A stretch of 64,000 bases of DNA from Methanogenium sp. S4BF (lineage in GTDB: Archaea > Halobacteriota > Methanomicrobia > Methanomicrobiales > Methanomicrobiaceae), in NCBI RefSeq assembly GCF_029633965.1, contig NZ_CP091277.1, forward strand, positions 2,449,917 through 2,513,916, in the 5' to 3' direction. The notes beneath the pieces are model-generated. The model searched no databases. It had not been told where the DNA came from and worked only from the letters and a program-made list of their open reading frames with translations. Below are positions 45,901-54,600 of the stretch, piece after piece. The position numbers and the translations under genes are program-made. How positions within the stretch are numbered: the first letter of the stretch is position 1; each line of letters begins with the position of its first letter.

Positions 45901-48354
45901 GGAGGAGCCTTCCTGGTGGAGGATGCGGATGGAAACGGAATCGCTGATTCAGCGGTGACACTCTATACCGGTGTTTTCGATAACGCCCCGCTTATGATGC
46001 CTGTGCCCGCCTATTATGGTGGTTCCTGCGACGGTATCCCTGTACCAACGAGCATCGAATTCAGTGAGCCATCATATGTCATCCCTGAAGAGGGAGTGAT
46101 AAAGTTTACCGTAACGGTCTGTGACCAGAACGGAAAAGAGATGGCTGGTATTGGGTATGAGTGGAGCAGCAACAATGATACCGTCGGAACCTTTGAACAG
46201 GGCTACGAACTGGATGGCACCTTTACCGGTCTCGCTCCTGGTGAGGCGACTGTTTTGGTAAAATCCTACGATATTGAGGCCACAGCAGAAGTGACCGTGA
46301 ATCAGACCTCGGCCAAGACAGTCTGGGTTGACCCCTGTGAATCAACAGATGGGTGGACATTCAGCAATGCAGGTCTCATAGACTCGGTTTTCTATACGGG
46401 TTCTCACAGCATCGGTGTTGCGCCCTGCCCTGCAAACAGTTCGGCTGAAAGGACGATTGAATTCCCAGAAGGCTGCACAGAACTGAGTTTCCGTCTGTAT
46501 ATCGACCGTCTGGATAGCGGAGCCGGTATCATGTCCACGACCACGATTTCCATTGATGGCGAGGAGAAAGAGCAGCTCAGAACCAGTTACACGAGGAAAC
46601 AGTTTTACAAGTATTCCTATAACATATCCGGGTACGAACCCGGTCTACACACCCTGAAGGTGGAGAACTACTTCAAGGGGAAAGCCACCAATGGTGGCGG
46701 GTTCTACATCGACCTCATTAAGCTGAGAAGTGATATCCCCGAGACATTTACAATTACACTCTCGCCCGCAATGGCGAATCTTAATCCCGGTGAGACTCAG
46801 CAATTCACAGCAATCGCCTTTAATATGATTGGTGATGAACTGCCCGACACTACTTTCACCTGGACAGTATCCGACACCAGCGTAGGTACAATCGATACCA
46901 CCGGTTACTTCACCGCCAGCAAGGTCGGCACGACCACTATCAGCGCCGCTGCCGGAGATGCGGTCGGCACGGCCACGGTCATGGTGGCACCGCCGCACGG
47001 CGACCAGACGAGTGACTCCCCGCTCAATGTCCCTGGATGCAACATCTCGGATAAAGGGGACGGCACGCGTGAGGTCATCGTGAACCTCACCGCTACCAAC
47101 GCAACCGTCAACGGAAACGCCATCCGGATTGATGAAGACACGTTTACCCTCATCATCGAAACAGAGGGTGCCCCCACTGTCGGGAATGGCACGGCGAACG
47201 GAACGGTCGCAGGCATCTCCCTGAACACAACCCCGGTCTCGACGAACTTTGACTCCCTTGGGAATGTCACCGCCTCGCTGATGGCCAATCTCACGGGCAT
47301 CCCCTCGGGAGCTGGTCTGGAGACTACCATCTCAGCGAACATCTCTGCCGCCGCTCAGTCTGCGTTCCAGATCGCTGCAACGGCAGACGGCCTGAACCTG
47401 GACGCGGTCGCCTACACGATGAACGTCGTCAAGACGAACCTCACGAACGGACAGGACATCTCCGATGCAACGATCCGTATGTCTGTCAGCCCGGCATGGG
47501 TTGCTGCAAACGGCGGATACGGTGCAGTCAGGATCATCCGCTTCGCAGAGGACGGCACCATGGAAGTCCTGAATACTGTCTATCTCGGATTCGATGGTGA
47601 ACTGGACCAGTTTGAGGCATTCTCACCAAACGGATTGTCCATCTTTGGTCTCTCGGCCGCAAGTGTACCTTCCGTTGCACCGTCCGGCTCCGGATTCTCC
47701 TCATCCGGCGGGGTATCCAGCTCAATCAGTACCGCACGCTGTGACGGCATCAATGCCGGAGAAACCGGTGTCTTCGTGATGGAGCGGACCGCCATCACCG
47801 AAATCGATGTCAAGGCAGGCATGAACATTCCGTCCATGATGCTTACGGCAGAGAAGGTTGCGAAGCCATCGAACATCGGGGATGCACCCAATGCGGTCTA
47901 CCAGTATGTTGAGGTCACTTCCTACCTTGCACCGGAAGACAGCATGGAGATGGCAACGCTGAAGTTTGGTGTCGACAAAAACTGGCTTGACTCCCTCGGC
48001 GCTGCTGTATCGGATGTAAAGATGTACCACTACGATGAAGCGACTGACAGCTGGGTCCTCCTCTCCACGGTTGCCTGCGGCGAAGACGGGACCTGCTATA
48101 CGTTCTTTGCAGACACTCCATCGTTTAGCCTCTTTGCAATCTCTGCCGAATCGGACGAGTCAGCTCCGGCCGCTGAAGTACCGGCGGATGTCGCAGAACC
48201 GACTGCCGTCGTCAGTGGAGACACTTCGGAACAGGCTCAGCCGACGACACCGGCGAAGACCGGCAGCACAACTATGATGGTCATCACTGCCTTCTGTGCA
48301 ATCCTCAGCGTATGCGGTGTTGTCTCCCGGAAGAAGACAAACGGGAAGAAATAA
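39955..48354 (+). CDS. Giant multidomain surface protein 1 (2799 residues)
   Basis: Signal peptide (MLLLFIFIGIAPASA), then: GLNALH-YGPQ module 1 (about residues 36-279), Ig-like BIG2 domain (282-364), module 2 (372-612), BIG2 (616-702), beta-helix unit (704-978), PKD domain (983-1066), two more beta-helix units (1068-1342; 1347-1621), PKD (1625-1715), NosD-like beta helix (1718-2023), Ig-like (2025-2120), a jelly-roll-like domain (2123-2262), BIG2 (2264-2345), and two PGF-pre-PGF-like domains. It ends in one membrane helix (MMVITAFCAILSVCGVV) and a RKK tail. It should stand out from the cell as a long anchored fibre, as adhesin, surface-layer part or ligand catcher. GAGG lies about ten bases before the ATG. 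Paralogue of the next gene. Confidence 0.88.
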   Translation: MKRLNSEPGGCLRWIAVMLLLFIFIGIAPASAEELPDCLHVYVNVSNDLGPRFSDSDNGSYYMKFDGGGLNALHLTTDTAVPTGQVTTSNDQSGVFYITDTGGRGYSDNTILMFAVNGTVPDDFALTVRASGYVWEPVAVVNTLPLLDNIEHIDGTMEETFTKEDLIYGPQTWKPAGNNLPKAYPIYFEQDTSDTGNPFQLMFIDLKAGPISKATGLASSSDLTDCGGVKVEYTLENLETFAAFNAYVWCNQSNQGQGISWTNKVADSGASVYQVIGIPPELTSISVSPETAEITEGEGQQFTAIALDQNDRTMSGIEFEWTSSDETVGTVSETGYFTALTAGTTTITAINESIEGEALVTVIAKPSGPQLLPDYNNIFVKVANDGGVKYNAFENNTYNIRFEGYDRGLNALHISTDPTVNFGQVTVSENQTGTFYATDSGGKGYEDEILLMLAVNGTIPDDFSLRVQADGYTWTPNPVSNQAPPLDNVTYQPVALDETFTKEDFRYGPQIWKPTGNGFDYPIYADQNMSHTENTFQVMFIDLNAGVLRPNAALENNGAVRITYTFENLETFAAFNVYAYCQNSNNGDDMIAWSNALGLGKAGSGYSVIGAVSGPVPDRIEVEPTTVQVAVGDVYHFAATAYDALNTVIRGLTFLWASSNEGVGTIDESGNFTAIAQGTTNVTASRLSIVGTSVVTVVSAEPSTWYVDGSGSGDFTDLDTAFANPFLKDGDTILVSAGSYALSTPLAKTVTLTGEGADVVTVTPTGAAFSGAGTAIEGIGFTSGTFSVSGAESTVAHCSFSGFSSSQSIYISGQNVTLDGNVFENNPTRFMWVTGNGHTITNNTFEANGGTQNAATRFDGCSGLTIALNTFANNTAPALGLRCTVDDNRIFLNDFIDNKADLFQFTNTPKPLAMAWEISSIDYTYLGTQYTGPLGNYHSSYTGDDADGNGVIDTAYTIGANQVDNAPLVGSWETYFPETLAPTADFTANVTTGIVPLSVAFGDTSIDSPASWAWDFENDGVVDSTEQNATYTYTVAGTYSVNLTVTNTAGSDSEVKIDFITVTAPQPKTVTVGASGCDFTDLDSAFASPSLNDGDTILVSAGSYALSTPLAKTVTLTGEGADVVTVTPTGAAFSGAGTAIEGIGFTSGTFSVSGAESTVAHCSFSGFSSSQSIYISGQNVTLDGNVFENNPTRFMWVTGNGHTITNNTFEANGGTQNAATRFDGCSGLTIARNTFANNTAPALGLRCTVDDNRIFLNDFIDNKADLFQFTNNPKPLAMAWEISSIDYTHLGTSYTGPLGNYHSSYTGDDADGNGVIDAAYTIGTNQVDNAPLVNRWQTYFPDAPASKTVTVGASGCDFTDLDSAFASPLLNDGDTILVSAGSYALSTPLAKTVTLSGEGADVVAVTPIGAIFSGAGTVIEGIGFTSGTFSVSGAESTVAHCSFSGFSSSQSIYISGQNVTLDGNVFENNPTRFMWVTGNGHTITNNTFEANGGTQNAATRFDGCSGLTIARNTFANNTAPALGLRCTVDDNQVFLNNFIDNKADLFQFTNNPKPLAMAWEILSIDYTYLGTQYTGPLGNYHSSYTGDDADGNGVIDTVYTIGANQVDNAPLVGRWQTYFPGSEPEPVEPVAPTANFTADVTEGTAPLSVQFTDVSTNSPTSWAWDFENDGVVDSTEQNPTHLYTTAGTYSVNLTVVNEAGSDSEIRVDLIVVNPGASQTWYVDASGEANFTTIQAAIDTAADGDTIIVRDGTYNESVNVTKSVFIRSENGPENTVVHCVTSGGYAAVFTVQADGTTISGFTLTGTNSGIFCDGYSDCIFSDNICSGVSGLDFGIWVRDGSGILIENNTLYGHCKYGVYFDRSSNCFIRNNIISGNQMGIYLFASSPSQTSGNIVSGNLFTGNVYGLDLPSASGSQITNNTIRENDYAIRNMRMNNEIYANTIVNNTELFSVNPQWDNLWNSPEPVTYLYNGATCTGLIGNYWGGAFLVEDADGNGIADSAVTLYTGVFDNAPLMMPVPAYYGGSCDGIPVPTSIEFSEPSYVIPEEGVIKFTVTVCDQNGKEMAGIGYEWSSNNDTVGTFEQGYELDGTFTGLAPGEATVLVKSYDIEATAEVTVNQTSAKTVWVDPCESTDGWTFSNAGLIDSVFYTGSHSIGVAPCPANSSAERTIEFPEGCTELSFRLYIDRLDSGAGIMSTTTISIDGEEKEQLRTSYTRKQFYKYSYNISGYEPGLHTLKVENYFKGKATNGGGFYIDLIKLRSDIPETFTITLSPAMANLNPGETQQFTAIAFNMIGDELPDTTFTWTVSDTSVGTIDTTGYFTASKVGTTTISAAAGDAVGTATVMVAPPHGDQTSDSPLNVPGCNISDKGDGTREVIVNLTATNATVNGNAIRIDEDTFTLIIETEGAPTVGNGTANGTVAGISLNTTPVSTNFDSLGNVTASLMANLTGIPSGAGLETTISANISAAAQSAFQIAATADGLNLDAVAYTMNVVKTNLTNGQDISDATIRMSVSPAWVAANGGYGAVRIIRFAEDGTMEVLNTVYLGFDGELDQFEAFSPNGLSIFGLSAASVPSVAPSGSGFSSSGGVSSSISTARCDGINAGETGVFVMERTAITEIDVKAGMNIPSMMLTAEKVAKPSNIGDAPNAVYQYVEVTSYLAPEDSMEMATLKFGVDKNWLDSLGAAVSDVKMYHYDEATDSWVLLSTVACGEDGTCYTFFADTPSFSLFAISAESDESAPAAEVPADVAEPTAVVSGDTSEQAQPTTPAKTGSTTMMVITAFCAILSVCGVVSRKKTNGKK
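40063..40788 (+). repeat. GLNALH-YGPQ module, giant 1 copy 1
   Basis: First half: FDGGGLNALHLTTDTAVPTG, FYITDTGGRGYSDNTILMF, PDDFALTVRASGYVWEP. Second half: ETFTKEDLIYGPQTWKPAG, FQLMFIDLKAG, VKVEYTLENLETFAAFNAY, GISWTNKV. Almost identical to the first copy in giant 2. Confidence 0.75.
41068..41787 (+). repeat. GLNALH-YGPQ module, giant 1 copy 2
   Basis: A divergent form: FEGYDRGLNALHISTDP, FYATDSGGKGYEDEILLML, PDDFSLRVQADGYTWTP, then ETFTKEDFRYGPQIWKPTG and FENLETFAAFNVYAYC. Nearly identical to the copy at 51669-52392 in giant 2 and less like the copy at the start of its own gene, so the two module types predate the gene duplication. Confidence 0.75.
42064..42888 (+). repeat. Beta-helix unit, copy 1 (about 825 bp)
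   Basis: Begins TWYVDGSGSGDFTDLD and ends at TYFPE. Its core (about 42160-42660) is almost base-for-base identical to copy 2 at 43250-43750. The end YTGPLGNYHSSYTGDDADGN is shared with NosD-type beta-helix proteins. Confidence 0.8.
43156..43980 (+). repeat. Beta-helix unit, copy 2
   Basis: Begins KTVTVGASGCDFTDLDSAF. Follows the first PKD domain. Differs from copies 1 and 3 by scattered single bases only, with a block of extra changes near 43795-43860. Confidence 0.8.
43993..44817 (+). repeat. Beta-helix unit, copy 3
   Basis: Directly follows copy 2 with four residues between. Most of its length is nearly identical to copies 1 and 2; differences cluster near 44140-44210 and 44545-44640. Confidence 0.8.
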
Positions 48355-48495
48355 ATTTTTCTCCCTTTTTTATTTCTGAATTATTCTGCTCGTATGAGGA
48401 TTGTGTGATCTGTCCCCTTGTGTGCCGGATAATTTGTAACCTTTGAAATCTAAGTGATATATATTAATTTAATTTAATTGACTGCGGGATTATGG

Positions 48496-48543
48496 ATCAA
48501 AATATATATATTTTCCGTAGATCAACAATCTTCACTTTATATC
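48496..48543 (+). promoter_or_regulatory. Promoter block of the second giant surface gene
   Basis: Same layout as before giant gene 1: ATCAAAATATAT (48496-48507), 12-nt gap, then the 24-nt block ending CACTTTATATC (48520-48543). The surrounding leader is not conserved except for the last 25 nt before the ATG (ATTAAA-GGGGACGATTA). Confidence 0.6.
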
Positions 48544-48551
48544 CTGGCCAT

Positions 48552-48571
48552 GTAAATTTGTGTTAATTTAC
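48552..48571. promoter_or_regulatory. Inverted repeat GTAAATT-N6-AATTTAC
   Basis: Seven-base perfect arms just after the TATA block of giant gene 2, at the position corresponding to the GTTAA/TTAAC repeat of giant gene 1. It may be a diverged version of that site. Confidence 0.35.
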
Positions 48572-48617
48572 TTTAATTTACTCAGCTCCGGCCCAGGATT
48601 AAAGGGGACGATTATCT

Positions 48618-51600
48618 ATGAAACGACTGACCTCTGAACCGGGCGGGTGCCTGCGGTGGATTGCCGTGATGCTCCTGCTCTTCATTTTTATTGGTATTGC
48701 ACCGGCGAGCGCCGAAGAATTACCGGACTGTTTGCATGTGTATGTGAATGTGTCCAATGATCTGGGACCACGATTCTCTGACAGCGAGAACGGCTCCTAT
48801 TACATGAAGTTTGACGGCGGAGGCCTCAATGCCCTCCACCTGACGACAGACACCGCCGTTCCCACAGGACAGGTGACGACGAGCAACGATCAGTCCGGTG
48901 TCTTCTATATCACTGACACCGGCGGCCGTGGCTACTCGGATAACACCATCCTGATGTTCGCTGTCAACGGGACAGTCCCCGATGACTTTGCTCTCACCGT
49001 GAGAGCGAGCGGGTATGTCTGGGAACCGGTTGCCGTGGTAAATACCCTCCCTCTGCTTGAAAACATCGAGCACATCGATGGAACCATGGAAGAGACCTTC
49101 ACCAAAGAAGACCTCATCTATGGGCCGCAGACCTGGAAGCCCGCGGGAAATAACCTCCCGAAGGCATATCCAATCTACTATGGGCAGGACACCGGCGACA
49201 CCACCAACTCCTTCCGGCTGATGTTCATCGACCTGAAGGCAGGTCCCATCAGCAAGGCCACCGGGCTTGCCAGCAGCAGCGATCTCACTGACTGCGGTGG
49301 GGTGAAAGTCGAGTATACCCTCGAAAACCTGGAGACTTTTGCAGCCTTCAACGCCTACGTCTGGTGCAACCAGTCCAATCAGGGTCAGGGTATCTCATGG
49401 ACCAACAAGGTGGCCGATTCCGGTGCCAGTGTCTATCAGGTAATCGGTATTCCCCCGGTAATCCCCACAGCAGACTTTACTGCGGATCCCGTATCCGGTG
49501 ACGCACCGCTTGAAGTTCAGTTCACCGATACCTCCCTGGACGATCCGTCCTTGTGGGCCTGGGACTTTGAAAACGACGGTGTCATCGACAGCACGGAACA
49601 GAATCCAACCTGCACCTACACCGCTGCAGGCACCTACTCGGTGAACCTGACGGTCACCAACTCCGCCGGCAGCGACTCTGTGGTGAAGACCGATCTCATC
49701 ACCGTGACCGCTCCGCTGCCCAAGACCGTGACCGTCGGTGCGTCCGGATGCGACTTCACCGATCTCGACTCCGCCTTTGCCAGCCCGTCGCTGAACGACG
49801 GGGACACCATCCTGGTCTCCGCCGGGTCGTATGCCCTGAGCACACCTCTTGCAAAGACGGTCACCCTCACCGGTGAAGGTGCGGACGTGGTGACGGTCAC
49901 GCCGACCGGCGCTGCCTTCTCCGGTGCCGGCACGGTCATCGAGGGTATCGGGTTCACCAGTGGATCATTCAGCGTCTCCGGTGCAGAGAGCACGGTAGCA
50001 CACTGCAGCTTCACCGGTTTCAGCAGTCAGCACTCCATTGCCATCTCCGGCCAGAACGTCACACTGGAGGGCAATGTATTCCAGAACAATCCAACCCGGT
50101 TTATGCTGATAACCGGCAGCGGCCATACGTTTACCAACAACACCTTCGAGGCGAACGGTGGAACCCAGAACGCAGCAACCCGGTTCGACGGGTGCTCGGG
50201 TGTCACCATCACCCGGAACACGTTTGCGAACAACACCGCGCCGGCAATTGGGCTGCGGTGTACGCTCGACAACAACAGTATCTTCCTCAATGACTTCATT
50301 GACAACAAGGCCGACCTGTTCCAGTTCACCAACAATCCCAAACCCCTGGCTATGGCGTGGGAAATTTCATCCATCGACTATACCTATCTGGGGACACCGT
50401 ATACCGGCCCGCTCGGGAACTATCACAGCAGTTACACCGGCGATGACGCCGACGGCAACGGCGTAATTGATACAGCGTATACCATTGGCACCAACCAGGT
50501 CGACAACGCACCGCTCGTCGACCGCTGGCAGACCTACTTCCCCGAAGTGACACCCAAGACCGTGACCGTCGGTGCGTCCGGATGCGACTTCACCGATCTC
50601 GACTCCGCCTTTGCCAGCCCGTCGCTGAACGACGGGGACACCATCCTGGTCTCCGCCGGGTCGTATGCCCTGAGCACACCTCTTGCAAAGACGGTCACCC
50701 TCACCGGTGAAGGTGCGGACGTGGTGACGGTCACGCCGACCGGCGCTGCCTTCTCCGGTGCCGGCACGGTCGTCGAGGGTATCGGGTTCACCAGTGGATC
50801 ATTCAGCGTCTCCGGTGCAGAGAGCACGGTAGCACACTGCAGCTTCACCGGTTTCTCCAGCCAGCATTCCATTGCCATCTCCGGCCAGAACGTCAGGCTG
50901 GAGGGCAATGTATTCCAGAACAATCCCACCCGGTTCTTGCTGGTAACCGGCAGCGGGCATACGTTTACCAACAATACCTTCGAGGCGAACGGTGGAACCC
51001 AGAATGCAGCAACCCGGTTCGACGGGTGCTCGGGTGTCACCATCTCCCGGAACATGTTTGTGAACAATACCGCGCCGGCAATAGGGCTGCGGTGCACGCT
51101 TGACAACAACATTATCTTCCTCAATGACTTCATTGATAACAAGGCCGACCTGTTCCAGTTCACCAACAATCCCAAACCCCTGGCTATGGCGTGGGAAATT
51201 TCATCCATCGGCTACACCTATCTGGGGACGAACTACACAGGCCCACTCGGGAACTACCACAGCAGTTACACCGGCGATGACGCCGACGGCAACGGTGTCA
51301 TCGACACGGCGTATACCATTGGCGCCAACCAGGTTGACAACGCACCGCTCGTCGACCGCTGGCAGACCTATCTCTCAGGGACAGGGCCGGAACCTGTTGC
51401 ACCGACTGCGAACTTCACCACTGATGTGACGAGCGGCGACGCTCCACTGTCAGTGCAGTTCACCGATCTCTCGACCGGCACTCCTACCTCATGGGCCTGG
51501 GACTTTGAGAACGACGGCGTCATTGACAGCACCGAACAGAATCCGACCCACATATACACTGCCGCGGGCATCTATACCGTGAACCTCACGGCCATGAATG

Positions 51601-54600
51601 TTGCCGGCAGCGATTCCGACGTGAAGACAGACTACATCACGGTCATCGGAGATCCGTCCGGTCCGCAGCCGCTTCCGGACTATAACAATGTCTTCTTCAA
51701 AGTGGCGAACGACGCCGGCGTGAAATACAACGCCTTCGAAAACAACACGTACAACATCAGGTTTGAGGGCTATGACCGTGGCCTCAATGCCCTGCACATC
51801 TCCACCGACCCGACGGTAAACTTTGGTCAGGTGACGGTCACAGAGAACCAGACCGGCACTTTCTATGCCACCGATTCCGGCGGCAAGGGGTATGAGGATG
51901 AGATCCTCCTGATGCTCGCCGTGAACGGCACCATCCCGGATGACTTCAGCCTTCGTGTGCAGGCCGACGGCTACACATGGACACCTAACCCCGTGAGCAA
52001 CCAGGCACCGGCGCTTGAAAACGTGACCTACCAGCCTGTCGCCCTCAACGAGACCTTCACCAAAGAAGACTTCAGGTACGGACCGCAGATCTGGAAGCCG
52101 ACCGGCAACGGATTCGACTACCCGATCTATGCGGACCAGAACATGAGCGATACGGAAAACACCTTCCAGGTAATGTTCATTGACCTGAATGCAGGTGTCC
52201 TCCGACCTAACGCCGCCCTTGAGAACAATGGTGCGGTGCGGATTACGTATACCTTCGAAAATCTCGAAACATTTGCAGCCTTCAATGTCTATGCCTACTG
52301 TCAGAACTCCAATAATGGCGATGACATGATCGCATGGTCAAACGCCCTTGGTCTTGGCAAGGCTGGAAGTGGCTACTCGGTCGTCGGAGCTGTCTCCGGC
52401 CCGGTACCGGACAGAATTGAGGTTGAACCAACCACTGTGCAGGTTGCCGTCGGTGATGTATATCATTTCGCTGCCACCGCCTTTGACGCCCTGAACAATG
52501 TGATCAGCGGCCTGACTTTCTTGTGGGCAAGTTCGAACGAAGGTGTGGGAACAATCGACGAAAACGGCAACTTCACTGCTCTCGCACCGGGCACGACAGA
52601 TGTGACGGCAAGCCGCCTCAGTATCGTGGGCACGTCTGCGGTCACCGTCGTCTCTCCCGAATCGGCGACATGGTATGTTGCAGGTGACGGCAGCGCTGAT
52701 TTCACCACCATCCAGGCGGCTGTTGATGCGGCAAATGCCGGCGATACGATCATCGTCCGTGATGGCACCTACCAGGAGAACGTGGATGTCACCAAGAGTC
52801 TTGTCATCAGATCAGAGAACGGCTCAGCCGTGACCACTCTGTATTCAGTAGTGAAAGACAGCGGCTTTGATATCACCGCAGCTGATGTCATGATTGACGG
52901 GTTCACCGTCACGGCAGTCAACGGAAAAGGCAATTACGGCATCTACGTGCATGGCGCAGACGGCGCTCTCATTACCAACAACACCGTCCAGAACTGCCGT
53001 GAGTGCATAAAAATCGAGTCTTCATCCGGCAACACGGTAACAAACAACATTCTTTCCGTCAGCAACAATGCGGCAAACAATGTCTTCTGGCTTGCCGATG
53101 CGAGCAACAATGTCATCTATCTCAACGAATTCAACCTGGGTGCCGTAACCATTGAAGGCACTTCCACAGGAAATGTCTTCAGTTCCCCGACTGAAATGCA
53201 GTATGCATTCAACGGGGCTGATTATCAGTCATACACCGGCAACTACTGGAACGGGTATGTCGGGTCTGATGCAGACGGAAACGGCATCGGTGATGAAGCC
53301 TACACCATTGCAGGAAACGTAACCGACGCCTACCCGCTCATCCAAAAGCTCGATGCCTACACCGTATATGGTCCGGTACCTGTGGGCACGACCTACTATG
53401 TCTCTGGTGACGGCAGTGGTGACTTCACCACGATTCAGGCCGCAGTCGACGCTGCCGCTGACGGCGATACGATCATCGTCCGCGACGGTACCTACCAGGA
53501 GAACGTAGATGTGACAAAGAGTCTTCTCATCAGATCTGAGAACGGCGCATCCGTAACCACTCTGTACTCGGTAGCGAAAGACAGCGGCTTTGACATCATC
53601 GCAGCTGATGTTACGATTGACGGCTTCACTATCACCACCGTCACCGGGAAGGGCAACTACGGCATCTATGTGCATGGTGCCGACGGTGCTCTCATCATCA
53701 ACAACACGGTCCAGAACTGCCGTGAGTGTGTGAAGATTGAGTCTTCATCCGGCAACACGGTCACAAACAACATCCTCTCCGTCAGCAACAATGCGGCAAA
53801 CAATGTCTTCTGGCTTGCTGATGCGAGCAACAACCTCATCTACAAGAATGACTTCAACCTCGGTGCCGTTACCGTCGAGGGCACCTCGACGGGCAATGTC
53901 TGGTCCTCACCGGTTGCAGTGAAATACCGCATTGACGGAGCCATTCACACAAGCGTTCTCGGAAATCACTGGAACGGGTATACCGGCAGCGACACCACCG
54001 GTGATGGTATTGGTGAAGAACCGTACACCATTGCAGACGGCAATGTGGATGCGTATCCGCTGGTGAATTCGCAGGTTGACTATGTCACCGAAGAACTGCC
54101 TGAAGGTATCTCTGTTACTATCAGCCCCCTGAGGCCGGGATTACAGGGTGGGGAAACCCTCAGTTTCAGTGCATCCGCATTTGACAATGCAGGCGCTTTG
54201 ATTGATGACGCCACCTTCAGCTGGATCAGCAGCAATACAACCGTTGGAACCATCGATGCGAACGGTGTCTTCACTGCTGCTGCACCAGGAACGACCACAA
54301 TCACTGCATCCTATGCAGGTGCCAGTGCATCAACAGACCTGACCGTGGGCCGCGTCTGGTATGTTGATGATTCAGGCGGCGCTGATTTCATCACTATCCA
54401 GGCGGCTGTTGATGCTGCAGGAGAAGGGGATTATGTTGTCGTCCGTGACGGCATCTACAACGAGTCTGTCAGTATTACAAAGGCGCTGACCCTTCGTTCG
54501 GAGAATGGCCCGGACATGACTGTAGTGACTCCTGGAAACAAGAACTACAGTGGTTTTACGGTATCTGCAAAATCTGTTACCATTGATGGATTTGGTGTCA

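Noticed and set aside
42049..51208. Several long minus-strand frames opposite the giant genes
   Set aside because: They repeat with the same period as the beta-helix units and are antisense shadows of repetitive coding sequence.
42064..51380. Regular long repeats that at first sight resemble an array or amplified mobile element
   Set aside because: The repeats are 0.8 kb, in frame and encode beta-helix domains in continuous open frames; there are no short direct repeats with unique spacers and no cas or transposase genes.
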